The position numbers and the translations under genes are program-made. Below the pieces are notes generated by a model, which did no database searches, was not told where the DNA came from, and saw nothing but the letters and a program-made list of their open reading frames with translations. 64,000 nt of DNA from NCBI GenBank assembly GCA_023417315.1, contig JAEZFW010000017.1, positions 161,952-225,951 on the forward strand. Direction: 5' to 3'. Of this stretch, positions 26,230 to 35,734 are shown piece by piece. Position 1 is the first letter of the stretch; each line of letters begins with the position of its first letter. The DNA is from Pseudomonadota bacterium. Its GTDB lineage: Bacteria; Pseudomonadota; Gammaproteobacteria; Steroidobacterales; Steroidobacteraceae.

Positions 26230-27831
26230 TTGCCCAAGTTCTTGCTCGTGGGCCCATATGACCCACACTGTGGGGAATACACCTTCTTGGCTCCGCCGCT
26301 CGGAGTCTGGCGCTTGGCGGGCGTGCTCGCAGCGGACGGTGTGGACGTCAAAGTCTTCGATCCGAACTGTTGCAGTGGACCGCCGCAGCGTGCGCTCGAA
26401 CGCGAGATCCTGCGCGAAACGTGGGATGTGATCGGTCTGTCGACGACCGGCATGACGTTGCGCTTCGACTTAGAGCTCGCACATCTTGCGCGCCGACTCG
26501 CACCGCACGCCGTTCTAATTGCGGGCGGCATGGAAGCAACCTTTCGCCCCGAGCTGCTCTTCGAGCTTGGGCCATTCGATCGCATCGTGCTCGGAGAGGG
26601 CGAACATCCTTTACTCGAGATCGCGAAGCGATTGCGCTCGCAACAGCCGCTGATGGGCATCAGCGGCACTGCGGAACGCATGTCGGACGGGAAAGTGCTC
26701 CGCATCCCGCAACCCGCGCTGACGCGCGAGCAACTGCGCGCGGCCATCTTCGCAACACCGTACGAAGACATGCCGTACGAAGCGTACTGGGACCGGCTCG
26801 AAGCGGCGTATCGCGTGGGTGCGCTGCCTACGAAGGCCGCACGAGAGGCCTCTCTCGCCGAGATCCGCTCGGTCCGACTGATCACGCTCAACTACTGCCC
26901 GATGGGCTGCTCGTTCTGCTCTTCGACGAACTTCTTGCACGAAGCGCAAGGCAGTGTGGCTCCCATCGCTCGGCTGGATGCGGACGAGTGCGTGACCATG
27001 ATCGAACGCATCGTGGCTGCGCATCCGCGCGTGCGCACGGTGATCTTCCAAGATGACATCTTCGTCTTCACGAAGGACAAACGCATTCTGCCGCTCTGCG
27101 AAGCCATCATCGCTGCGAAAGAACGCGGTTCGATTCCGTCCCAGCTTCAGTTCATCAGCACGAATCGCATCGATGCGATGTCGCACGAGCGCTTGAGCGC
27201 GATGCAGCGCGCGGGCTTCCGCGTGCTCGGATTCGGCATCGAGAACTTCTCGCGCAATGTCTTGAAGGAATTCAACAAGGGGCACATTTACTCACATATC
27301 GAGCCGATGCTGAATGCCGCGCTCGGCCTCGGTATCACGCCTTTCCTCGATCTCATCCTGAGCTCGCCAGCCGCTTCGCTGGAGGATGTTGGTGAAACCT
27401 TACGAGAGGCCTATCGCTGGTTGCGAGAGGGGTGCGAGATCGGAATGTACCCGTATGTCATTCCCTTCTCAGGCGCGGCCTTCGCGCGGGACCCGACCTT
27501 GGTACCGCATACGGAGTATGCGCATCGACACATCGAAGGCACGAGCGTCGAATGGGAGCAGCCCGCGAAGATCCTGCCGATCGATCCGCTCGTGCGAGAT
27601 GTCATCTTGAGAATCGAGCGCAGTTTCGAATCTAGACTCGCGAATCTGCATGAGCACGCCGCACATCTTCCCTCGCGTGTACGCTCGCTCGTGTGGATTC
27701 TGGCGGGCGCACCCATTCTCGCCGAGCACGGCATCGTGATCGCACCAGAGCACGAGATTCGCGCCGAGCTCGAAGCTCGGCTGCCGCAAGTTCGGAGGAC
27801 GACGGCGGAGCTCGCCGTCGCGACTGCGTGA
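26230..27831 (+). CDS. B12-binding-type radical SAM enzyme
   Basis: The 533-residue protein has an N-terminal cobalamin-binding-like Rossmann domain (residues 1-140, LLVGPYDPHCGEYTF... IAGGMEATFRPELL) and a radical SAM barrel with the 4Fe-4S motif CxxxCxxC at C223, C227 and C230 (NYCPMGCSFC). Enzymes of this class methylate or rearrange unactivated carbons on lipids, cofactors or sugars. It opens the seven-gene operon and overlaps the glycosyltransferase start (GTGA). The start codon is TTG with GGGGGAA upstream. The substrate is unknown; a lipid carrier or a sugar made by the neighbours is an inference. Confidence 0.88.
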   Translation: MPKFLLVGPYDPHCGEYTFLAPPLGVWRLAGVLAADGVDVKVFDPNCCSGPPQRALEREILRETWDVIGLSTTGMTLRFDLELAHLARRLAPHAVLIAGGMEATFRPELLFELGPFDRIVLGEGEHPLLEIAKRLRSQQPLMGISGTAERMSDGKVLRIPQPALTREQLRAAIFATPYEDMPYEAYWDRLEAAYRVGALPTKAAREASLAEIRSVRLITLNYCPMGCSFCSSTNFLHEAQGSVAPIARLDADECVTMIERIVAAHPRVRTVIFQDDIFVFTKDKRILPLCEAIIAAKERGSIPSQLQFISTNRIDAMSHERLSAMQRAGFRVLGFGIENFSRNVLKEFNKGHIYSHIEPMLNAALGLGITPFLDLILSSPAASLEDVGETLREAYRWLREGCEIGMYPYVIPFSGAAFARDPTLVPHTEYAHRHIEGTSVEWEQPAKILPIDPLVRDVILRIERSFESRLANLHEHAAHLPSRVRSLVWILAGAPILAEHGIVIAPEHEIRAELEARLPQVRRTTAELAVATA

Positions 27832-29270
27832 AATCAAAGCCGCAGTGGAGCTTGATCGCACCGCTCGGCGTGTGCGCGCTGCTCACGGGTTGGATCGCGC
27901 TTGCGGCCGCCAATCTCCACACCGCGAGCTTCTCGCTATTGATTTATGGCCTGGCGAATCTGATCGTCTACACCGACGCGCTCGATTTTCTCCTGCGCTT
28001 GCACGTACGCAGACGTCACATTGCGACGGCACCGACCGAAGAGAATCGTCACCTCTCTATCGATCTCTCCGCGGCGCTGCCAGCGGGTGCGCGGCAAGTC
28101 GTGCCGACACGCCCCTACGCGATCATCGCCTCCATTTACAACTTGGAACCGTTGCTCGATGAGTTCATGGATGCATTCGCAAGCTACCGCGATCGGGTCT
28201 GGCTCATCAGTGACGGTTCCACCGATAGCACGGTGCTGCGGCTGCGCCACGCGGGATGGCGCTGCTTCGATGACGGCGTCAATCGCCGCAAGCCCGGCGC
28301 GTTGAGGCGCTTGCTCGAGCGCCTTCCCTCTCACATCGAAACCGTCATGGTGGTCGATCCCGACATTCGCATTCGCGCGCGCGATGGCGGCAGTCGAATC
28401 GACTTCGAGCGCTTCGTCCGCGACTTCCAGCAGTCGGGCGCCGCGGCCGTCTGCCCGAGGGTAATGATCGAACCCGATGGATTCCTCGCACGCTTCCAGG
28501 CATTCGAGTATGCACTTGCGTTCCGCATCGGGCGCGAGAGCTTGGCCGACTACAGCATCACCTCGGGCGTGTCGTGCTATCGCCGCGACGCGTTGGAGCG
28601 AGCTCTCTCCGAGCATACGCTGTCGGTGTACGCGGAGGATCTCGAGAATGCACTGATCCTCTTGAGTCGCGATGAACGCATCTACTACGACGGCCGTCTC
28701 GTCGTCAGCACGGAAGGCCCTGGCAATGTGAGGAGATGGTTTTCGCAGCGCGTCGGTTGGTACTATGGACTCATCAAGGTGTACACCGAGCGCTTCGGCA
28801 AGATCTGGCGCATCGCGAAGCGCACGCCGTTCTCGATGTATCACTTCGTCCTCTATCTCGGTGGGCTGTCGCTGATCCTGCATCCGTTGAAGATCGTGAG
28901 CGCACTGCTGCTCGTGTTGAGCTTCGTGAGCGGCTTCGACAACTTGTTTCTCGCCGATGTTCTGCCGCGCAACACGGTCATCAATCCCACTTACTTCGTC
29001 GCTGCGATCGGCAGCTACCTTGCGCTCGGCGTATTGGCACTCTTCACGGTCGTGCCGAAGATGGAGCGCGCCTACATCGCGCCCATCGTGCCGCTGTATC
29101 TCTTCTACGCACTCACGCACATCGCCCCGATGACGGTCGGTTATGCCAACTGGCTGTCAATGAAATTGTGGGGCCGTCGCGTGTACCGCGATCACTACGA
29201 GCCATTGCCAAGCGCAAGCACCAGCTTGCCGCTCGAAGAGAAGACGAACCTCATTCGGAAAGCCTCGTGA
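27828..29270 (+). CDS. Membrane-bound family 2 glycosyltransferase
   Basis: The 480-residue protein has two N-terminal helices (residues 8-50) and a GT-A catalytic domain with ISDGSTDST, VVDPDIRIR (DxD-like) and YAEDLENAL. The segment RRWFSQRVGWYYG resembles the QxxRW motif of processive synthases, but with Gly in the Arg position. Three or four C-terminal helices follow (about 345-450). The layout resembles PgaC/Alg8-type polymerases. The GTG start overlaps the preceding stop (GTGA), and the same coupling links it to the methyltransferase. Confidence 0.88.
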   Translation: MKSKPQWSLIAPLGVCALLTGWIALAAANLHTASFSLLIYGLANLIVYTDALDFLLRLHVRRRHIATAPTEENRHLSIDLSAALPAGARQVVPTRPYAIIASIYNLEPLLDEFMDAFASYRDRVWLISDGSTDSTVLRLRHAGWRCFDDGVNRRKPGALRRLLERLPSHIETVMVVDPDIRIRARDGGSRIDFERFVRDFQQSGAAAVCPRVMIEPDGFLARFQAFEYALAFRIGRESLADYSITSGVSCYRRDALERALSEHTLSVYAEDLENALILLSRDERIYYDGRLVVSTEGPGNVRRWFSQRVGWYYGLIKVYTERFGKIWRIAKRTPFSMYHFVLYLGGLSLILHPLKIVSALLLVLSFVSGFDNLFLADVLPRNTVINPTYFVAAIGSYLALGVLALFTVVPKMERAYIAPIVPLYLFYALTHIAPMTVGYANWLSMKLWGRRVYRDHYEPLPSASTSLPLEEKTNLIRKAS

Positions 29271-30091
29271 GCGCTCAAGATCTATCGACACCAAACGTCT
29301 ATCTACCCAAGGTGTATTGGGAAGACCGCGCGCGCCGCTTCGCGGCGGAGGGTTCTGGCTTTGCAGCCGTCTGCTCGTACGGCATGCCAGAGTTCTACAA
29401 CCGCATGATCGACCGCTGCCAACGACTCGCGCTCGAGCCGTGGCTCGATGTCTCACCGGGAACGCGCGTGCTGGATGTCGGCTGCGGTGTCGGGCGCTGG
29501 AGCTCGCTGCTCGCGGCGCGCGGCGCGTCGGTCACGGGCATCGATCTGAGCCCGACGATGATCGAGGAAGCGAAGCGCCGAGCAGCGGAGCGAGGCGTTG
29601 CGGAGCGCTGTCGGTTCTTGGTCGAGGATCTTTCCAATCTCGAGGCGGGCGAAACGTTCGATCTAGTCCTGGGCGTGACCGTCTTGCAGCACATTCTCGA
29701 TCCCGAAGCCCTGCGCGCTGCGATCAGACGCATCGCGAAACATCTCGCGCCGCACGGACGTCTCGTGGTGCTCGAAGCGGCGCCTACACGTCGTGCCAAG
29801 CACTGCGACACCCACGTGTTCCATGCGCGACAGCGCGATGTCTATCTCGACCTGTTCAAGGATGCGGGATTGGAGCTCAGTGCAATGACCGGCGTCGATC
29901 CAGCTCCGTTCAAGACCACATTGCTGCCGCACCTGCGTAAGCTGCCGCGACCGCTCGCGACAACAGCGCTTGGCTTCGTCACGCTCATATCGACTCCGAT
30001 CGATGTCATCTTCGGCCGCCGGGCGGTGGAGCGCTCCTGGCACGCAGTCTTCGTGCTCCAACACGCAGACGGTGAGCGTCATGAGCGTTAG
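29267..30091 (+). CDS. SAM-dependent methyltransferase (class I)
   Basis: The 274-residue protein has a Rossmann methyltransferase core. Motif I is VLDVGCGVGRWSSLLA (residues 66-81), followed by the acidic SAM-ribose residue in VTGIDLSP and post-motif FDLVLGVTVLQHI. The C-terminal 80 residues form an extra cap with a hydrophobic stretch. It probably modifies a sugar, lipid or polyketide-like intermediate of the operon. GTG 29267 overlaps the GT2 stop, and its own 3' end overlaps the beta-helix gene by 11 nt. Confidence 0.88.
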   Translation: MSAQDLSTPNVYLPKVYWEDRARRFAAEGSGFAAVCSYGMPEFYNRMIDRCQRLALEPWLDVSPGTRVLDVGCGVGRWSSLLAARGASVTGIDLSPTMIEEAKRRAAERGVAERCRFLVEDLSNLEAGETFDLVLGVTVLQHILDPEALRAAIRRIAKHLAPHGRLVVLEAAPTRRAKHCDTHVFHARQRDVYLDLFKDAGLELSAMTGVDPAPFKTTLLPHLRKLPRPLATTALGFVTLISTPIDVIFGRRAVERSWHAVFVLQHADGERHER

Positions 30092-31334
30092 TCGGCGCTC
30101 TGTCGTTTCGCTCATCGTGTTCGCGCTGCTCGGCGTGTTCGTCGCGCTTGGATTCTGGTACGAGTCGCGCCAAGCCGAACCCGGTCAGGCAGCGACCGAC
30201 ACCGCAATCGCGGTTACGAGCGCGAACGATCGCGGTGCCGGCACGCTTCGTGAAGCACTGTTCATCGCAGCTGCGGCGGATGGCGAGGCCACGATCTCGC
30301 TTCGTGTTCCGCGAATCACACTCTCTACGACCTTACCGCCCGTCGCGAACGCGCATGGTGTGCATATCGTGGCGCAGGAGGAAGGAACGGAGATCGATGC
30401 GAGTGGGCTTTCGAGCGGCGCAGTCCTCGATGTTTCAGGCCCCAATGTCTCGATCGAAGGTTTGCACATTCGCAACTGCAAGGCCGCAGGCATCCTGCTG
30501 CGCGCCGAACGATTTCGGCTGCAATCCGCGACGCTGCAATCCTGCGACGTCGGTGTCGAGATTGCAGAGAACGCAAGCCAGGTGCTCATCGAGCGCAATC
30601 GCTTCGTGAACAACCGCGTGGGTGTGCGCGTGGCGGCATCGAACCGCAACACGATGATCTCGAAGAACGAATTCGTAGCGCATCGCGATGCAGCCGTCTG
30701 GGCTGTGCGTCGCGAGCCCGACGAGCGTGGCGGTTCGGTCGGCATCCGCGAGAATCGCTTCACGAAGGAGCGCATCGGAATTCTCACCGCAAACGTATCC
30801 GTGTTGATCGAGCGCAACGAAGTCCTGGATTCGCGCGAAGCCGCAATGCAGCTCATGGGAACAGGTGCAGTGGTGCGAGGCAATCGTGTGAGCACGGGTG
30901 CGGCGATGGGCATCGTTGCCGAGAACGCGCGTGACGCCGTGATCGAAGAGAACGAATTCGACGGGCTCGCCGCGTACGGGATCATGCTCAAGAACTCCGC
31001 CGATACGTTGATCCGCGGTAATCGGATTCACAACAGCGGTTACGGACTAGCCTTCGTGCTCGGCAATACGCGCAGCCCCAGCAGCGCAATCGACAATACG
31101 ATCATCGAGCCCAAGTTCAACGGTATCGATGTGATCGGCGATTCGCCGATCTTGCGCGACAACAAGGTTGTGCGGCCGCGCGCATTGGCGCTCAAGGTCA
31201 TCGATTTCGACCCTGACAACGGTCCCCTCGTGCGCTCGCAACCTTTCCTCGAAGGCAACAACTTCGATAAGGGCGGTACGGTCATCGCGGCCGAAGGCGC
31301 TGCCGCGGTTCAAAGCGGAGTCGTACGTCGATGA
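30081..31334 (+). CDS. Membrane-anchored right-handed parallel beta-helix protein
   Basis: The 417-residue protein has one N-terminal transmembrane or signal-anchor helix (SVVSLIVFALLGVFVALGFWY). A long series of PbH1-like turns follows (residues 90-400), for example VLIERNRFVNNRVGVRV, VLIERNEVLDSREAA, VIEENEFDGLAAYGIML and TLIRGNRIHNSGYGLAF. This fold occurs in polysaccharide epimerases, lyases and NosD-like proteins. The Asn/Asp-rich turns and the periplasmic location fit an enzyme or binding protein acting on a growing glycan. ATG 30081 was chosen; GTG 30072 is also possible. The catalytic triad could not be assigned. Confidence 0.85.
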   Translation: MSVSRRSVVSLIVFALLGVFVALGFWYESRQAEPGQAATDTAIAVTSANDRGAGTLREALFIAAAADGEATISLRVPRITLSTTLPPVANAHGVHIVAQEEGTEIDASGLSSGAVLDVSGPNVSIEGLHIRNCKAAGILLRAERFRLQSATLQSCDVGVEIAENASQVLIERNRFVNNRVGVRVAASNRNTMISKNEFVAHRDAAVWAVRREPDERGGSVGIRENRFTKERIGILTANVSVLIERNEVLDSREAAMQLMGTGAVVRGNRVSTGAAMGIVAENARDAVIEENEFDGLAAYGIMLKNSADTLIRGNRIHNSGYGLAFVLGNTRSPSSAIDNTIIEPKFNGIDVIGDSPILRDNKVVRPRALALKVIDFDPDNGPLVRSQPFLEGNNFDKGGTVIAAEGAAAVQSGVVRR

Positions 31335-32752
31335 GCTCAAAAGACGAGACACAGCTGATGCCGGCTCCGCTATGGAGCGATCCGCGCGTCCATCTGCTCG
31401 ATGACACGTGGTTGCTGACGATCTTCGCGATCCTGTTTGCGACCGTCATCCCCTGGCTCGTCAGCTCGCTCGACATCAACTTCCTCACTGCATGCTTGGG
31501 TCTGCTTGCGCTCGGGGCCGTCCATATCGGTTTCTCGATCATCGGTCGACCCGCACGCAGCGGCGAGCGTCGTCCCGCACTCGCCGCGTTGCACGTTCTT
31601 GGAATCGTGATCGTCGGCTTCATCTGGCTGCAAGTCGGAGGGCTGCAGAACCCAGGCTTTCTGATCGTGTTCGCATTGCCGGTGGTCGGCTCGATTTTTC
31701 TGTCGCGGTGGCAGCCGTACTTGATGGCGCTGCTGGCAATCGTCGTCGTCGGCGCCGTTGCGCTCGCCCAAGCGCCCGAGCTGCGCTGGTATGCACCTGG
31801 CCTCAATGCGGCAGGCGCGTGGCTTGCGAGCGTCCTTGGTCAGGATGGTTCCGCCAGCGCACCGTTCGCCGGCTTCTACGCGCCATCGGGCTATTTCGTC
31901 GTGCTTCTCGAAGTCTTCGCGATCCTTGTCCTCGCATGCGCGGTCGCATCGGAGTACCTGGGTTCCATATTCGAGCGCTTGAATGCGCACGTCGAGATGG
32001 CGCGCTCCGAGGCCGAGCGCGGCCAAGAGTTCTGGGCGAGCTTGATAGAGGATCTGCCGGTCCCCGCACTGCTCGTCGATGCGGATACCTCGGACGTCCT
32101 GTGCGCGAGCGGGCGCGCGGCCGAGTACGCCCATGGCGACATCGTCACAGGCCGCAGCTTGTTCGAGACAGTGAAGTTCTCGTATCCCGATGTCGTCCAG
32201 GAGCTGATCACGCACACAGATGGAGTTTCCCCTTTCAGCATGATCAGGATCGGCGATCGCTTGCGCGCCGCAGAGGTGCACGTGCGACACATGGCGCAAC
32301 GAGGACGCCGCTTCGCCCTCGTCGTCATCAAGGACACGACAGACGAGCTCACGATCGGCGCGGCACTCGATGTCACGGGGCAGGCAGTCCTGGTGATCGA
32401 TGCGCAAGCGAGAGTGCTTGCGTTCAACAAACCTGCACAAGCGCTGTTTGCGACCATCGAGAAGGGTGAGGACGCATCGCGCTTGCTCACGTTAGCGGAT
32501 TTGCCGCCGCGCTGGTGGGAACCGGGCATTTCAGGTCGACGCAAAATGCATCTCGAGCTGGGGCCACGCGTCTATCAGGTCACCTGCTCTGCCTCGCCCC
32601 TACCCGGAGAAGAAGAGCCCCTCTTCATCGTGACGTTCCTACCGGTCGCGCGCGCTGCCATCACCGAACGTACCGGCTCCACGATGACGGCGCGCATCGT
32701 GAACGGCACAAGAGTCACCAGCTCGAATCCCTCAATGGCATCCCCACCATGA
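31331..32752 (+). CDS. Membrane PAS-domain sensor without a kinase module
   Basis: The 473-residue protein has six or so membrane helices (residues 25-215), a short coiled-coil, and two tandem PAS-like domains (about 232-325 and 332-450, LIEDLPVPALLVDAD and LDVTGQAVLVIDAQARVLAFNKPAQALF). The last 25 residues are Ser/Thr-rich. No HisKA, HATPase, GGDEF or EAL domain follows, so the output must be through protein contact, perhaps with the GGDEF-EAL protein two genes downstream. ATGA overlaps link it to both neighbours. Confidence 0.82.
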   Translation: MSSKDETQLMPAPLWSDPRVHLLDDTWLLTIFAILFATVIPWLVSSLDINFLTACLGLLALGAVHIGFSIIGRPARSGERRPALAALHVLGIVIVGFIWLQVGGLQNPGFLIVFALPVVGSIFLSRWQPYLMALLAIVVVGAVALAQAPELRWYAPGLNAAGAWLASVLGQDGSASAPFAGFYAPSGYFVVLLEVFAILVLACAVASEYLGSIFERLNAHVEMARSEAERGQEFWASLIEDLPVPALLVDADTSDVLCASGRAAEYAHGDIVTGRSLFETVKFSYPDVVQELITHTDGVSPFSMIRIGDRLRAAEVHVRHMAQRGRRFALVVIKDTTDELTIGAALDVTGQAVLVIDAQARVLAFNKPAQALFATIEKGEDASRLLTLADLPPRWWEPGISGRRKMHLELGPRVYQVTCSASPLPGEEEPLFIVTFLPVARAAITERTGSTMTARIVNGTRVTSSNPSMASPP

Positions 32753-33555
32753 GAGTGCTACTCGGCTCCGTATGTGCGTCACTGATGTTGCTGTCCGTGG
32801 GCGCGCGCGCCGCTGAAATCGACGCGCGCCCGCCCGATCGTCTCACGTTGAGCGGCAACGGCTCGGAGCTCAAGGACGTCGAAGAAGACGGTGGCGGCGG
32901 CTCGCTCAACTGGCTGCACTACTTCACACCCGATGTGATCTTTGGGCTGGGTGCGGAGCATCAGTACATCGCCGATTCCAAATGGACTTTCGGCGCGCTG
33001 CGCGGCGCGGTGAGTCGTGGGGAAGGCGCGTCCCGATTCACCATCTCAGGTGAAGTGCAGTACGGCGAAGGCGATGAGAGCGGCCGTGACTTCGACTATG
33101 GAGTCGCCGTGCTCGGTCTCAGCCGCGCGCTGACACCGAAGCTGTCGGTGCAGCTCGAGACCCGCCAGATCGAGATCGACAGGACTCATGGCAATCTTCC
33201 GAAGCTTGGCCTCACCTATGTGTGGACACCCCGGTTCGTCACGAGCGTTGCCTATGCAAACTCGGTCGGCGGCAATCTAGGAACCGAGCTTACGACCCTG
33301 CGTATGGACTACTACGGCCGCCTCAACCTTCTCTTCGGCGGCGCCTGGGGCGATGCCGATCCGAGCGTCGTCAATATTCAAGGCTTCGCGCTGCCCGCGC
33401 AGAGGTTGCGCGAAGGATTCCTCGGATTCGGCAAGACGTTCGGTTTCGGCGAAGTGCAACTGCTCGGAGATTATCTGGAGTTGGCGGACAGCGAGAAGGT
33501 CACCGTCACGTTGAGCTTCACGGCGTTCATCGGCTCTCGCGGCCGCGCGCAATGA
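32749..33555 (+). CDS. Outer-membrane beta-barrel protein (YaiO-like)
   Basis: The 268-residue protein has a signal peptide (MRVLLGSVCASLMLLSVGARAAE) and then regularly alternating barrel strands ending in VTVTLSFTAFIGSRGRAQ. The strand pattern and GLSRALTPKLSVQLETR/YVWTPRFVTSVAY segments resemble YaiO-type or other exporter-associated barrels. It could be the outer-membrane exit pore of the operon's product. ATG 32749 overlaps the preceding stop, and its stop overlaps the GGDEF-EAL start. The exact family is uncertain. Confidence 0.8.
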   Translation: MRVLLGSVCASLMLLSVGARAAEIDARPPDRLTLSGNGSELKDVEEDGGGGSLNWLHYFTPDVIFGLGAEHQYIADSKWTFGALRGAVSRGEGASRFTISGEVQYGEGDESGRDFDYGVAVLGLSRALTPKLSVQLETRQIEIDRTHGNLPKLGLTYVWTPRFVTSVAYANSVGGNLGTELTTLRMDYYGRLNLLFGGAWGDADPSVVNIQGFALPAQRLREGFLGFGKTFGFGEVQLLGDYLELADSEKVTVTLSFTAFIGSRGRAQ

Positions 33556-35633
33556 AACTGAAACTCTCCAAACGCGCTGCTCAGTGGCTGCCAACCATCG
33601 CGGTTCTGGCGGTGGTCCTGCTTGCGGGTGGGCGCTTGATTCAGTTGAGCGTCGAGCAGCGCGCCGAGGAGATGCGAGAGTCCGCTCAAGCGCTGGTCGG
33701 CAGCTACGCGCGCTCGATCGAACGCCAACTGCAGCGCCTCACCGATCGCTCGAGAACTCAAGGAACGCGAGCGGAGCTGGACCAAGTGCTATCGCGTGTG
33801 CAGTTGAGCCAGATCGTCAGCCCGGAGTACGACTTCGAGCTTTCGAAGGTCGATGAGGCGGGAGGCCGACCGCGCGTCTTCGTGAGCACTCGAATCGACC
33901 CCATCGATGACGGCGCGACGAGCAGAATCCGCGCGCCGGCGGGATTCGCCCAGGAGCTGCCGAGCGGCTATCTGCAGCTCGTTATCCGACCGAAGACCGG
34001 CTGGTATCCGGCACGCGATCTCGCCTCCGCGATCGCATTGCTCGCCGTCGTCGCTTGGCTGCTCGCCTTCGCAACGCACGATCTCGTTCACGCCCTGCAT
34101 CGCTCGCGCGAGGCGCTGGCGCTGTCGCGCCGTCAGCTCCAGCTCACCAATCGCAAGCTGGTCTCCGAAATCGAGCAACGCGAGAACCTGCAGCAGAGCT
34201 TCGAGCACTCGCGGTATCACGATGCCTTCACCGGCCTGCCGAATCGCCGCTACTTCATGGACCAGCTCGATCGTGCGTTGCGCGCAGTGCGAACGCGGCG
34301 CCGACGCGGCATCGCAGTGATGCTGATCAACATGGATCGCTTCAAGCTGATCAACGACACGCTCGGCCACACCGCCGGCGATGAGCTCGTCGTTCAAGCG
34401 GCACGCCGATTCCAGAAGGCGACGGAGTCGCGCGAGTGCGTGCTTGCGCGTTGGAGCGGCGATCAATTCGCCGTCTTGGCCTACGACATTCAATCGGCCG
34501 ACGGCGCACTCGAGCTTGCGGAAGAGCTGCAGCAAGCCCTCCTGGAACCCTTCGATTTGCGCAAGCATCGCCTCAACGTCGCAGCTCGAATTGGGTTCAC
34601 ATGCATCGAATCCGGTTTGCAGCGCGCCGAGGAAGCATTGCGCGAAGCGGACATCGCTCTCTCCGTCGCGAAGCGGCACGAGAGCGCGAACGCGATCGCA
34701 TACCAGCCCGCCATGGGCGGCAGCGCTGCGAACCTGGTGAGTCTGGAGGCCGATCTACACGTGGCATTGCAGCGGCGCGAGCTGCACCTGCTCTTCCAGC
34801 CGATCGTCGATCTGCATCACGAGCGTGCGGCCGGCGCAGAGTCGCTCTTGCGGTGGCGTCATCCCGTCGAAGGCCTGCTAGGCCCAGATCGATTCTTGAG
34901 CGTCGCTGAAGAAGTCGGATTGATCGTGCCGATCACCCGCTGGACGATCTCGCAAGCGTGTACGCTGGCGGCCGAGTGGCGGCAGCGTTTGCCGCGCGAG
35001 AAGGAGTTCTACATCAGTGTGAACCTGTCCGCGGCTGCCTTGCGCGATCCCGATCTCACCGCGTACGTTGCGCAGGTTCTCAGAGAAACGGGAGCTCAGC
35101 CGAGCACACTGAAATTCGAGCTCACGGAAGGCGGACTGATCAGCAATCCGGGCGCCGCCCGCGATGTTCTCGATGGATTGCGTGCGCTCGGGGTCGAGAT
35201 GATGCTCGATGACTTCGGTACGGGCTATTCCTCCTTGAGCTATCTGCAACTCTTCCCGTTCAACTATGTGAAGATCGATCGACCGTTCGCAGATCGAGCA
35301 GGCTCCGAACGAACGAACACCGCGATCGCCGCCGCGATCGTGCAGATGACCTCGAGCCTTGGTTTGAAATCGATCGCCGAAATCGTAGAAACCGACGCGG
35401 CAGCGCACGATCTGCAGCAAATCGGCTGCGACTACGCACAAGGATACTTCTATTGCGAGCCGGTCGAAGCCGAAGAAGCCTTCGTGGTCCTGCGCAACTC
35501 GGAAGGATCGCTGCGCGCCGCTCGCACGGGTTCTCCCGGAGACAACTCTCCCACCATCATGCTCGACGATACACTCATGCTTCCATTGGATACAGTATCA
35601 GAGCATCTCAGTCACAACGGTTCCCGCGAATAA
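33552..35633 (+). CDS. GGDEF-EAL cyclic-di-GMP signalling protein
   Basis: The 693-residue protein has two membrane helices flanking a short periplasmic loop (residues 12-32 and about 155-175), a coiled-coil, a GGDEF domain (about 215-385) and an EAL domain (about 395-650). The diguanylate-cyclase signature is degenerate: SGDQF replaces GGDEF. The EAL motif reads ESL (AGAESLLRW), with later phosphodiesterase residues present (ISVNLS, LKFELTE, MLDDFGTGYSSL, KIDRPF). It is therefore likely a phosphodiesterase or c-di-GMP receptor rather than a cyclase. It is last in the operon (ATGA overlap) and ends 13 nt before a hairpin. Confidence 0.9.
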   Translation: MKLKLSKRAAQWLPTIAVLAVVLLAGGRLIQLSVEQRAEEMRESAQALVGSYARSIERQLQRLTDRSRTQGTRAELDQVLSRVQLSQIVSPEYDFELSKVDEAGGRPRVFVSTRIDPIDDGATSRIRAPAGFAQELPSGYLQLVIRPKTGWYPARDLASAIALLAVVAWLLAFATHDLVHALHRSREALALSRRQLQLTNRKLVSEIEQRENLQQSFEHSRYHDAFTGLPNRRYFMDQLDRALRAVRTRRRRGIAVMLINMDRFKLINDTLGHTAGDELVVQAARRFQKATESRECVLARWSGDQFAVLAYDIQSADGALELAEELQQALLEPFDLRKHRLNVAARIGFTCIESGLQRAEEALREADIALSVAKRHESANAIAYQPAMGGSAANLVSLEADLHVALQRRELHLLFQPIVDLHHERAAGAESLLRWRHPVEGLLGPDRFLSVAEEVGLIVPITRWTISQACTLAAEWRQRLPREKEFYISVNLSAAALRDPDLTAYVAQVLRETGAQPSTLKFELTEGGLISNPGAARDVLDGLRALGVEMMLDDFGTGYSSLSYLQLFPFNYVKIDRPFADRAGSERTNTAIAAAIVQMTSSLGLKSIAEIVETDAAAHDLQQIGCDYAQGYFYCEPVEAEEAFVVLRNSEGSLRAARTGSPGDNSPTIMLDDTLMLPLDTVSEHLSHNGSRE

Positions 35634-35645
35634 CGGTGTGCCCGT

Positions 35646-35668
35646 TACGCGGCCGAGAACGCCGCGTA
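35646..35668 (+). terminator. Terminator hairpin ending the surface-glycan operon
   Basis: A perfect stem TACGCGGC (35646-35653) and GCCGCGTA (35661-35668) has a 7-nt loop, 13 nt past the stop at 35633. It is followed by CCCTTACCTCTT, a weak T-tract. It may serve both convergent transcripts. Confidence 0.55.
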
Positions 35669-35734
35669 CCCTTACCTCTTCGTCCCGAGCGTTGGCTCGC
35701 TACAGACTCCAATGGAAATCCGAACGAGAACAGT

